Notes under the pieces: generated by a model
What the model was told of the DNA's origin: nothing
Database searches by the model: none
Seen by the model: the letters and a program-made list of their open reading frames with translations, nothing else
Program-made: the position numbers and the translations under genes
From: Eubacterium sp.
GTDB taxonomy: Bacteria > Bacillota > Clostridia > Lachnospirales > Lachnospiraceae
DNA: 13,081 bases
Reading direction: 5' to 3'
Assembly (NCBI GenBank): GCA_020844525.1
Contig: JAJGAH010000020.1
Coordinates: 1 to 13,081 of the forward strand
Shown: positions 1 through 7,067 of the stretch, piece after piece
How positions within the stretch are numbered: the first letter of the stretch is position 1
How the letters are laid out: each line of letters begins with the position of its first letter

Positions 1-402
1 CGGAACGACACAGTATTCCGCAAAGCCTCCATCCTGCCGGGAGCCAAGATAACTGTAGTTCCTGCACATCTCATAGAGATGCTTCTGGCACGGTTCGCAC
101 TTCCTGCAAGGAATCAGCGGAAAAATACCAACGTGTCTTCCCAGATACCGTTCCGAATCCACGCCCTCTCCGACTGCCCGCACAACACCGGAGAACTCAT
201 GTCCCGGGATCAATGGATGGGTGTGCGCACCCGTCTTATAGATACGCGGAATGTCAGACCCGCAGATTCCGGCTGCCTGTACCTCAACCAGTGCTTCTCC
301 TTTGCCGGGAACCGGTACCGGTACATCTTCAAATCGAAGGTCATTGATTCCATGTAAAACATAAGCTTTCATCATCATAGTTCCAGAATTATCCCTGTTC
401 AT
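1..402 (-). CDS. Zinc-dependent polyol-phosphate dehydrogenase, GatD/TarJ type (N-terminal part; 3' end outside window)
   Basis: This is the N-terminal part of a medium-chain zinc alcohol dehydrogenase; the coding frame runs off the left edge. The reading starts near MKAYVLHGINDLRFEDV. It shows the catalytic-zinc elements AAGICGSD and PGHEF (Cys, then His-Glu) and the structural-zinc cysteines in CRKCEPC and a following MC. Such proteins interconvert a ketose phosphate and a polyol phosphate with NAD(P)H; galactitol-1-phosphate dehydrogenase and TarJ (ribulose-5-phosphate reductase) are the closest types I recognise. Directly after a TarI-like cytidylyltransferase (32-nt gap), the likely job is to supply the pentitol phosphate that gene activates. 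The start is uncertain: ATG at 402 has GGAG 8 nt upstream (411-414), whereas the family usually begins at MKA, which would favour one of three tandem ATGs at 378, 375 and 372. The nucleotide-binding half is not visible, so cofactor and substrate cannot be read. Confidence 0.85.
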   Translation of the reverse strand, partial: MNRDNSGTMMMKAYVLHGINDLRFEDVPVPVPGKGEALVEVQAAGICGSDIPRIYKTGAHTHPLIPGHEFSGVVRAVGEGVDSERYLGRHVGIFPLIPCRKCEPCQKHLYEMCRNYSYLGSRQDGGFAEYCVVP

Positions 403-434
403 TTCCATTGCTCCGGCAAAATATGCACAAACGC

Positions 435-1172
435 TCAATCTATATCGTGGCAGTCTTCGTTTCTTCCACGCACGCTCTCTCTGAACCTTTCAAGATCCTC
501 CGGTGTTGTGATCTTGAAGTTTCTGTCATCCCCGGGTATCGTACGCACATGCAGTCCCGCACGGATCGCCGGCTCCGTGGAACCGGAAATCGCAAGAATA
601 TCCACAGGCAGCAATTTTTCGTTTGCTTGCAGATATTTGCCAAAGCGGAAGGCCTCAGGCGCCTGTCCGGCAAATATCCGGTCTCTAGGAAGCAGGGAAT
701 CCACCTCACCTTTCTTTGTGCAGAAATAAACAGTATCTTTCATCGGCAATACCGGCATGACTCCATCAGCATCAGATAATGCAGAAAAGCATTGATGGAT
801 CAGCATATGCGTCAGGAATGGGCGCGCCGCGTCATGAATCAGCACTCTGTCTTCATCGTCTGTGCAGTCCAGCTTTTTCAAGTGCAAAAGCGCATGATAG
901 ATAGACAGCTGCCGGTTTTTACCCGGAGCTGCGAATCCAAGAAACTTTTTCCTTTGCTCTTCCGAAAACAGCTCTTTCATCTCAGCGGCAACACGTGCCT
1001 GCCATTTCTCCGGATCTGCAACTATCAGCACCCCATCGATCTCGGTATCCCGAAACAGAGTCTCCAGACACCAGCTGATGATCATCCTGCCGCCCACGAC
1101 TATATACTGTTTCGGTACATCCGTTCCAACCCGGCTTCCCACTCCACCGGAAAGGACTATTGCGATATTCAT
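435..1172 (-). CDS. IspD/TarI-family pentitol-phosphate cytidylyltransferase
   Basis: This 245-residue protein has the length and motifs of the IspD/TarI family, which joins CTP to a polyol phosphate to give a CDP-polyol. Visible motifs are the CTP-binding loop LSGGVGSRVGTDVPKQY (residues 7-23), PGKNRQLSI (83-91), VLIHDAARPF (110-119), the DT of LPMKDTVYF, and GDDRNFKITTPEDL near the C-terminus. The usual QTPQ is QAPE here. An 'ADPEKW' segment resembles TarI (ATPAQW in the staphylococcal enzyme) more than housekeeping IspD. It lies between a pentulose-phosphate epimerase-like gene and a polyol dehydrogenase, which argues for CDP-ribitol, CDP-arabinitol or CDP-xylitol synthesis rather than the MEP isoprenoid pathway. 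A G-run lies about 8 nt before the ATG; a GGAG directly abutting the ATG is too close to serve. Family assignment is firm; the exact polyol is inference. Confidence 0.9.
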   Translation of the reverse strand: MNIAIVLSGGVGSRVGTDVPKQYIVVGGRMIISWCLETLFRDTEIDGVLIVADPEKWQARVAAEMKELFSEEQRKKFLGFAAPGKNRQLSIYHALLHLKKLDCTDDEDRVLIHDAARPFLTHMLIHQCFSALSDADGVMPVLPMKDTVYFCTKKGEVDSLLPRDRIFAGQAPEAFRFGKYLQANEKLLPVDILAISGSTEPAIRAGLHVRTIPGDDRNFKITTPEDLERFRESVRGRNEDCHDID

Positions 1173-1272
1173 CTCCGATACCCCCCGACATTCCTCACAC
1201 TACCACTTTCCGGTCTGCTCCTGATCGTCTGTGACGAGGAACCAACTCGTTTCAGGAAACCGGTTCGTATTC

Positions 1273-1935
1273 TCAGAACCTCATGTCTCTGATGTCCTTA
1301 AGGATATCTCCATATGGCCGATCCTTTCCGAACAGTAGCGTCGTGCCCAGTACAAATCCGTCGACCCCCTTAGGCGCAAATTCCAGAATCTTGTCCGCAC
1401 TGCAGGCACCGTCCCACCAGATCTCAAAACCCATATCCTCCTTCATGGAGAGAAGCTTTGTAATCTTCTTGCCCACAAAGGGCAGGAACATCTGCCCGGC
1501 ATTGCCGGGATTGACCGACATTACCAGAACCTTATCCACAATACGCAGCATCTCGTAAATCGTCTCCACGGACGTCCCCGGATTGATGGCAATTCCGGGA
1601 ATCATGCCCGCATCGATAATCTTCTGAATGGCTTTTGCGGGGTGATATTCCGCCTCCGGATGAATATAAATCGTATCTCCTTTGCGCAGATTCTGCAGGA
1701 ACAGGTCAATCCGATCACTGGGATGCTCAATCATAAGATGAACATCGAGCGGCTTATGAGAGAGTCTGCCAATACACTTCATATCCATCAGACCCATAGC
1801 GAAATTCTCCACATAACGGCCGTCCATAATATCTATGTGAAAAGAATCAATGCCCCCTTCTTCCAGCTCCCTGACTTCTTTCTCAAGATTCCCGTAATTT
1901 GCACACATCATTGATGCTGTCAATTGAAAATTCAT
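1273..1935 (-). CDS. Ribulose-phosphate 3-epimerase-like TIM-barrel protein
   Basis: This 220-residue protein matches the length and layout of ribulose-5-phosphate 3-epimerase (Rpe), which interconverts ribulose 5-phosphate and xylulose 5-phosphate. The metal and catalytic residues appear intact: Ser8 in TASMMCANY, His33 and Asp35 in FHIDIMDG, His66 in DVHLMIEHP, Asp175 in WWDGAC. The phosphate-side loop VMSVNPGNAGQMF (138-150) replaces the usual NPGFGGQ, and WDGAC replaces the usual VDGGI, so it is a divergent paralogue rather than the housekeeping enzyme. Related 3-epimerases act on other ketose phosphates such as allulose 6-phosphate. It is the first of three genes that look like a CDP-pentitol cassette, so it probably sets which pentulose phosphate is reduced. 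AGGGGG lies about 10 nt before the ATG. A promoter candidate lies 120-150 nt upstream. Confidence 0.85.
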   Translation of the reverse strand: MNFQLTASMMCANYGNLEKEVRELEEGGIDSFHIDIMDGRYVENFAMGLMDMKCIGRLSHKPLDVHLMIEHPSDRIDLFLQNLRKGDTIYIHPEAEYHPAKAIQKIIDAGMIPGIAINPGTSVETIYEMLRIVDKVLVMSVNPGNAGQMFLPFVGKKITKLLSMKEDMGFEIWWDGACSADKILEFAPKGVDGFVLGTTLLFGKDRPYGDILKDIRDMRF

Positions 1936-2011
1936 TTCTTCAATTCCCCCTCTATTCCAGCTTTCTATCCGCGACGGACTTTCGATCTGTGGTATCTCGC
2001 TTCTCCTGGAT

Positions 2012-2119
2012 TTACCCCTTCTCTATATTAATTAAAATAAATCCATCGTTCACACGAAATATAGCACTATTATTCAGATGCATCAAGGTAATAATATGAT
2101 TGGTGCTTTCATCTTGCAT
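2012..2119 (-). other. Possible 35-codon open frame in the intergenic gap (small peptide or gene remnant)
   Basis: An ATG-to-TAA frame encodes 35 residues beginning MQDESTNHIITLM and ending FILINIEKG. The frame is open upstream only to a GTG ten codons earlier, which follows an in-frame TAG. There is no convincing Shine-Dalgarno sequence before the ATG, and the frame overlaps the promoter candidate. The hydrophobic/polar pattern looks protein-like, so it could be the decayed end of a lost gene. It could equally be chance. I do not recognise it. Confidence 0.15.
2058..2086 (-). promoter_or_regulatory. Candidate sigma-A-type promoter for the epimerase/cytidylyltransferase/dehydrogenase cassette
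   Basis: Read on the minus strand, TTGATG (2086-2081) is followed by a 17-nt spacer and TATATT (2063-2058). That is four of six and five of six matches to TTGACA/TATAAT with ideal spacing. It sits in the 241-nt gap between the HAD gene and the epimerase gene. This is the longest gap in the window and the likeliest place for an independent start of the precursor genes. Nothing here identifies a regulator. Random A+T-rich sequence can yield such matches, so this remains a candidate. Confidence 0.4.
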
Positions 2120-2176
2120 CTGTCGGGATACTGCTAAATGCGCTGCCACCTAACATCAGAATCAAAAAATACTTAT

Positions 2177-4402
2177 TCACACTTCCACCCGAATCTCCCT
2201 GGGTCCAACAATGTCATTGTCAAAATAAAACGCCTCCAATACTTCAGGTGCAATCACGCACCTGCCATCGAGCAATGTACTGAACAGGCTCTCCGAAAAG
2301 TGATCCTCAGAATTGTATTTTTCTGGTTTTAAAAGTTCCGAGTAGTCCTTGATAAACCGCTTCACGCCTTCATTAATCTGCATTTTCAGCTGAAAATTTC
2401 TCTGATTCTTTTTATCTTTCTCAGTAACGAATCTACCATCTGCATCAATATAACGAATCATTCCATAAGGGGCAGTCAGGAAACTCTCGAGAACCATGCT
2501 CTTGCGCCCCACCTGACTGTCGCGTCCATTGACAGCACCTTCGTTGAAGCACGCTTCCGCATCACACGTGGCAGCATAACGGTTATTCCTTGAAAAATTG
2601 AACAAAAAATAATATCCCTTTAACGAACGGCCAATATATTTCTCATATTTGAATTGATTGGTTCCGTTAAATCCAAGATCTACGATAGCATCCGTTGCGT
2701 TGTCATCCAGAAAACCATTCTCTTTAAGATAAGAGTCATAATACAGCGTTTCTTTTCCAACTTCCCCCCATATCTCGTCATGGTATGGTTTCAGCATCTC
2801 CATCAGATTTGCATCACCTGCCGGATCAATGGGTTTGTCATTCCACATCCTGCTTCTTATATCTGCCTGTAGATTAAAGCGTGAATAAAGATATTCTTTA
2901 AACGAGCCGATAAATGGAATTCTTGCGAATTCCTCCAAATCAGACTCATTATGAATATTAGAAATAAAAATCAATCGGCGGGATGCCGGCAGGTAACGGA
3001 TTTCAGCATGCGATTCATCACCCACCAGTTTTTCAAGGTATTCCATATCTTTCGTCAAAAACCACCCATCCCTCGCACAAAAAAGAAGACGTTTATTGCC
3101 ATTAGTTTTCGCTCTCTTTCGCAGCCATATCAGAAATTTAAAAAAGAGCGGACCAAGGACAATATAACCGAACTCCTCGCAGCTTTCGATAACAGGTCTC
3201 CCTTTGCTCTCATGCATTCCCATCGGATTATTCAGCAAATGAGTACAAATCAATCCGAGAACGACAGAATTCTGTAGGCCCGACGCTTTCTCTGACACTC
3301 CACATAGCGCTGAGTTATCCAGCAGGGCGCGAACATTCAGAATGGGATAAGTATCAATACCCGCTGCTCGTGGCTCCTGATCATCTCCAATAGGATCATC
3401 TCCAATATGAAGAACCTTTCTTTTTTCCTTCCTGGAATCATGATACAAAGAATTCCGCATTCCTCCAGTCTGAACCTGCAAAAAGTCCGCCCACAGTTTT
3501 CCGGATTTCTTGTCTGCCTTACATTCACAGGAAATCAGAATGTGGTCCTCAGGGATATCACGAATACCTGCGCGCAGCAACATAGGGATGATTTGCCTCT
3601 TCGTAAGATACATGTCACTGATCAGCCATACGTCCTTACCTTTGCCCTTGGCATACCTTAACGCATCTGCCATACTCAGCCTTGGCACAACTGCCTGAAG
3701 TTCTGTATCAAGCTCCAACTGTTCTATCTGTCTTCGCTCGTTAAAGCAAATTCCTGTATTCCTCTGGAGAACATCATAAACATCATCAAGTGAAAAATAA
3801 CTGTCCACCTGCTGTGCTGTTGCTTGCACTCTTTCCGTGTAAAAATCAAAAGAACTCTTCTTTGTAGTTCTGCCTGTATTTTTTAATAATAAAATGCATT
3901 TGTCAGAGACCAGGCGAAACACGTCCTGCGGCAGGTAGACTTTTCGCACAATCAATGTATCAAATATATCAAAGACGATAACATCATGTCCGTCTATTGC
4001 CTCGAATAAATCCGGTAGTGATTTTTCCCAATAAGGATTCTGTTCAAAAGAATTATTCTGTTTTATCAGATGTGCCTTCTCACCATTTGCATAATAAACC
4101 GGCAGTTTCGTACTTGATATTCTGCGGAATATAGTCTGATAATTTGATGGATCCGCGCAGATCACAATAGCACCAGCCTTTGCCTCAGCTTCATGCATTG
4201 GAATCACCGGAATATTGCTGATCATCCTGCCAATATTTGCTGGATCGCGATCCAGAAGCCCTATAATATTGAAATCTCTTACGCCGGGCAGCAGCATGGC
4301 AGTCCTCTGACCAATGCCATATATAGCGATAGGCACTTTTTGGAGTTTTGCAAACGATTGACGAAAAATATCGATTTCATTTTGGTAGATGGACTTTTCC
4401 AA
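2177..4402 (-). CDS. COG5610-type HAD-superfamily protein with N-terminal Rossmann-like module (TTG start)
   Basis: This 741-residue protein has three parts. Residues about 22-112 form a Rossmann-like module (VPIAIYGIGQRTA, then IIGLLDRD, then GAIVICADP). Residues about 140-360 are a HAD hydrolase-like domain with motif I DIFDT (Asp145/Asp148), motif II around ISDMY (Ser262), a lysine near 298-301, and motif IV HIGDDPIGD (Asp335/Asp336), so a phosphotransfer active site looks intact. Residues about 400-741 are a conserved extension (RLLFCARDGWFLTKDMEYL, DLGFNGTNQF) typical of COG5610 proteins found in polysaccharide loci, whose reaction I cannot name. The start is TTG at 4402: GGGAG sits 7 nt upstream (4410-4414), an in-frame TAA lies two codons before it, and no ATG lies near the N-terminus. 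It follows the GT4 gene by 48 nt and is probably cotranscribed. Fold is confident; biochemical role is unknown. Confidence 0.85.
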   Translation of the reverse strand: MEKSIYQNEIDIFRQSFAKLQKVPIAIYGIGQRTAMLLPGVRDFNIIGLLDRDPANIGRMISNIPVIPMHEAEAKAGAIVICADPSNYQTIFRRISSTKLPVYYANGEKAHLIKQNNSFEQNPYWEKSLPDLFEAIDGHDVIVFDIFDTLIVRKVYLPQDVFRLVSDKCILLLKNTGRTTKKSSFDFYTERVQATAQQVDSYFSLDDVYDVLQRNTGICFNERRQIEQLELDTELQAVVPRLSMADALRYAKGKGKDVWLISDMYLTKRQIIPMLLRAGIRDIPEDHILISCECKADKKSGKLWADFLQVQTGGMRNSLYHDSRKEKRKVLHIGDDPIGDDQEPRAAGIDTYPILNVRALLDNSALCGVSEKASGLQNSVVLGLICTHLLNNPMGMHESKGRPVIESCEEFGYIVLGPLFFKFLIWLRKRAKTNGNKRLLFCARDGWFLTKDMEYLEKLVGDESHAEIRYLPASRRLIFISNIHNESDLEEFARIPFIGSFKEYLYSRFNLQADIRSRMWNDKPIDPAGDANLMEMLKPYHDEIWGEVGKETLYYDSYLKENGFLDDNATDAIVDLGFNGTNQFKYEKYIGRSLKGYYFLFNFSRNNRYAATCDAEACFNEGAVNGRDSQVGRKSMVLESFLTAPYGMIRYIDADGRFVTEKDKKNQRNFQLKMQINEGVKRFIKDYSELLKPEKYNSEDHFSESLFSTLLDGRCVIAPEVLEAFYFDNDIVGPREIRVEV

Positions 4403-4409
4403 TATTTAA

Positions 4410-4414
4410 CTCCC
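4410..4414 (-). promoter_or_regulatory. Ribosome binding site fixing the TTG start of the HAD gene
   Basis: GGGAG on the minus strand is separated by 7 nt from TTG at 4402. With the in-frame stop just upstream and no nearby ATG, this site decides the start. Confidence 0.7.
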
Positions 4415-4450
4415 GATACGTCTTTTCCGGCACCCAAAGCCGATCTTTAA

Positions 4451-5890
4451 TCAATTATCCAACTTCATTACTTCCTGCAAATGATCACGAAATGCTGTTT
4501 CGGAAAACTCCTGCTCATATATGCTCCTTGCAGAATTTCGCATTTCCTGAATACTGACTGAAAACAATGAATGATGCGCATCTTTAAAAAAGCAAATGAA
4601 TTTACTGATTGTTTCAGCCAGATCGTCTGCGTCTCCGGACGAAAATATTAAACCGTTTTTCCCATCAGTAATGTACTGAGCCGTTCCTGTAGAAGAGGAT
4701 ACAATACAGGGTACACCGTGCATCATTGCCTCGGCCGCAACTGTCGGCATAGGATCCTCCCTGGACGGAATAATAAGAGCATCAGCACTCAATAGATATT
4801 GGTGAATTTGATCTCGATTAACCTTCCCAGTGAAAATGATATCGGGAATACCTATCGTCTCCTGTTTCAAGCGAGTTGCCATAGCCGAGCTGTCCTGCCC
4901 GATAAAAACAAATTCACATTCCTTCTGTAATTCCCTGTTTAGTTTATTAAATGCTTCAATCAGCAGATCCTGGCCTTTTCTCCACTCAATATATCCAATT
5001 GTAAGAAATCTGACCTTTTCAGAGAATTTCTTCGTGGGAGGAGTAATTCCAACCGAACCAGCAAGATCCGGTACCATGTAATTCAATCTCTTAAAACCAG
5101 CATCGGGTCTGAACTCCCGAAATGCCATCTCCGGAACAGGTCCCACAGATACCAGTTGGATATCGTGAAGATCCATCTCCTTTATTCGCTTCTTATCAAC
5201 TCCTTGGTAAAAAAAGGGTGAATCATGCAACCACCATATAATCCTGCACTTTGCATCTTTTCCTCTCTGCGACAAGAAATAATTATAATTAATCGTATTA
5301 CAAACGACGATATCAAATTCCTTTGTCCATGCACACTCCTTCATGGAGAACACTTGAAGATTTGGATCAATAGTAATTGGAAAGCCTTCATTCAGCACTC
5401 TTGATCTCAAAGGTCCATCTTCCATGGAACCAAAGACAACTTCCCATCCGTTTCTGGCAAGAATTTCGCCCATATGGAGAAGCGCCAGTGCGGGTCCTCC
5501 CAGAGATAGATCATTGGATAAAAGGACGATCCTGCCCTGCATTGTCCCGGAACAATATCTGATTTTATTACTCGGCTGGTAGGAGAGCAAATCCTTGTGA
5601 TACAAGGAAAAAAGCAAGAGTTTGTGCAAATCATAAAAATGATATATTTTATCTTCAGGCACACCCAGGCCTAAAAGCTGATCCCTCATTTCCTGGTAGT
5701 AGAAGCTCAAAATAATAATGGCGTCATACTGCAGAGAGACACCTTCTTCTACAGAATATACAACATGACCATCTATCATATGTCCCTGACGTTCTGAACT
5801 GTTATCCAAAAGTCCCAGTACATTTTTGTCAGCAAACCACTTTTTGAAACGGGAATAATAATCCCCCGTGCCAAATATAAGATAATTCAT
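4451..5890 (-). CDS. GT-B glycosyltransferase (family 4) with N-terminal Rossmann-like module
   Basis: Residues from about 118 onward are a GT-B retaining glycosyltransferase. The acceptor-side N-lobe starts at GRIVLLSNDLSLGGPALALL. The C-lobe has VRFLTIGYIEWRKGQDLL, then ADALIIPSREDPMPTVAAEA, with the family's spaced glutamates followed by HGVPCIVSS. Such enzymes move a sugar from a nucleotide sugar to a growing glycan at the inner face of the membrane; no membrane segment is seen. Residues 1-90 are an extra module (MNYLIFGTGD, then VLGLLDN, then DAIIILSF) like those in the neighbouring proteins. I chose ATG at 5890 (479 residues) because GAGGTGGG precedes it by a few bases; an in-frame ATG at 5902 adds MRWD but has no such site. 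It follows the GT2 gene by 30 nt, so the two are likely cotranscribed. Sugar specificity cannot be read. Confidence 0.9.
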   Translation of the reverse strand: MNYLIFGTGDYYSRFKKWFADKNVLGLLDNSSERQGHMIDGHVVYSVEEGVSLQYDAIIILSFYYQEMRDQLLGLGVPEDKIYHFYDLHKLLLFSLYHKDLLSYQPSNKIRYCSGTMQGRIVLLSNDLSLGGPALALLHMGEILARNGWEVVFGSMEDGPLRSRVLNEGFPITIDPNLQVFSMKECAWTKEFDIVVCNTINYNYFLSQRGKDAKCRIIWWLHDSPFFYQGVDKKRIKEMDLHDIQLVSVGPVPEMAFREFRPDAGFKRLNYMVPDLAGSVGITPPTKKFSEKVRFLTIGYIEWRKGQDLLIEAFNKLNRELQKECEFVFIGQDSSAMATRLKQETIGIPDIIFTGKVNRDQIHQYLLSADALIIPSREDPMPTVAAEAMMHGVPCIVSSSTGTAQYITDGKNGLIFSSGDADDLAETISKFICFFKDAHHSLFSVSIQEMRNSARSIYEQEFSETAFRDHLQEVMKLDN

Positions 5891-5892
5891 AT

Positions 5893-5900
5893 CCCACCTC
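5893..5900 (-). promoter_or_regulatory. Ribosome binding site choosing the internal ATG of the GT4 gene
   Basis: GAGGTGGG lies 2 nt from ATG 5890, with its AGG core about 7 nt away, and falls inside the codons that would follow the alternative ATG at 5902. That makes 5890 the better start. Confidence 0.55.
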
Positions 5901-5920
5901 ATGGATCATCAGAGCATTTT

Positions 5921-7033
5921 TTATGTCTCCCTACAGAACCGCTCAAAATCCAGCAAGCTTATTACCTTCGCCCTTGTTCTTGTCCTCACATCAGAAATAA
6001 TTTGTTCTCTGCCAACAACTACAGTGACAAGAATCAGATCAGACTGTTCATCACATACCAGCGGCTGTATCTCATATGCATCAGATTTAGCACTTCTGTC
6101 ATAGATCCTGACGATTTGGATGTCTGCTTCATCCAGCGTTTGGACCGTTTCTGCGCCAATGCTTCCAAATCCATATATAGATAAAGAATGAATCTGCAAT
6201 TCATTTAACCTGCGTTTATAATGTTCGGAATTTGAGGAAATATCTTTCAAGACATTCTCTGCTTCAATACAATCCAACATTGTGGATATTCTATTGCGGA
6301 TGCATTCATCCAGCCAAGTCTGATGCTCATCGGTGAGAAGCCTGTTTCTCTTTGTAAGATCCCTCAATTCCATTAATGACTGAATATTGTTCTCCCAGTT
6401 GGAGGAAGTGTTCGTGCCATCTTCCATGTGTCTATACAGACATTCATCATTAATCGAAAAGATTTTTCCGCAGTCTTTCATCAGAACCCACAGATATGCA
6501 TCATCACAGTAATTCGTCTGCATGATAAACTTTGTCCATGCTTCAGGAATTGCACTTCTTTTGATCAGCGCCTGCCCGGGGGATATGATCCCCATGAGAT
6601 TTTTAATATACCAATCACGGCTCAGGATTTTCTCTCTGGCTTCCTTTTCTTCAAACAGTCGCAGCCCACTTCGATATATAGCATCGCAGAAAATAACATC
6701 TGCCTGATCTATATGCTCCAACTGACTCTTCAGAAAACAATCATCCCATTGATCATCCTGATCCCAAAAAGTGACATAACTCCCAGATGACACAGAAAAT
6801 CCATTCACACGGCTCTGATGTATTCCGCAGTTCTGTGCGTTTCGTATAATGCGAAGCGGAAGGCCTTTATAAGCAGAAGGATCAATTTGTTCCTCGGGAC
6901 AGTCATTTACCAGAATGAGTTCTGTCTCCCAGCCATGAAGGTTTTCACTGTTTCTCCGGAATGCCTCCAGCAGGTTTTTCACATATCTTTTTCCATGAAA
7001 AAGGGGAACGATAACGCTGATTCTGTTTTTCAT
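5921..7033 (-). CDS. GT-A glycosyltransferase (family 2) with C-terminal Rossmann-like module
   Basis: This 370-residue protein opens with a classic family 2 domain: RISVIVPLFHGKRYV at the N-terminus, ELILVNDCP, and the metal-binding WDQDDQWDD around residues 90-98 (DXD Asp91/Asp93). The family transfers a sugar from a nucleotide sugar, usually with inversion, in the cytosol. The catalytic domain is followed by a helical linker. From about residue 282 to the end there is a second module (SLSIYGFGSIGAETV, VRIYDRSAK, DLILVTVVVG), the same type as in four neighbouring proteins but placed at the C-terminus. The WbsX-like gene ends 34 nt upstream. The start region is A+T-rich (ATATATATG) with only a weak TGGA about 11 nt before the ATG, so translation may depend on coupling or an unstructured leader. 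Donor and acceptor are unknown. Confidence 0.9.
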   Translation of the reverse strand: MKNRISVIVPLFHGKRYVKNLLEAFRRNSENLHGWETELILVNDCPEEQIDPSAYKGLPLRIIRNAQNCGIHQSRVNGFSVSSGSYVTFWDQDDQWDDCFLKSQLEHIDQADVIFCDAIYRSGLRLFEEKEAREKILSRDWYIKNLMGIISPGQALIKRSAIPEAWTKFIMQTNYCDDAYLWVLMKDCGKIFSINDECLYRHMEDGTNTSSNWENNIQSLMELRDLTKRNRLLTDEHQTWLDECIRNRISTMLDCIEAENVLKDISSNSEHYKRRLNELQIHSLSIYGFGSIGAETVQTLDEADIQIVRIYDRSAKSDAYEIQPLVCDEQSDLILVTVVVGREQIISDVRTRTRAKVISLLDFERFCRET

Positions 7034-7067
7034 ATATATAAAATTCCATTTTGTTCAGTAATGTATT

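Noticed and set aside
435..1172. Housekeeping IspD of the MEP isoprenoid pathway
   Set aside because: The gene sits between a pentulose-phosphate epimerase-like gene and a polyol dehydrogenase in a glycan locus, has TarI-like features, and no isoprenoid genes are nearby.
1205..1272. ACGAG/CTCGT hairpin between the epimerase and cytidylyltransferase genes
   Set aside because: A 5-bp stem with a 7-nt loop and no T-run is expected by chance, and the genes look cotranscribed.
792..1292. Plus-strand open frame of 166 codons opposite the cytidylyltransferase
   Set aside because: It spans an intergenic gap and the antisense of a gene with clear IspD/TarI motifs. The product is low-complexity and unrecognised.
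1273..1935. Housekeeping Rpe of the pentose phosphate pathway
   Set aside because: Normally invariant loops are changed (NPGNAGQ, WDGAC) and the neighbours are polyol activation genes, so a dedicated paralogue is more likely.
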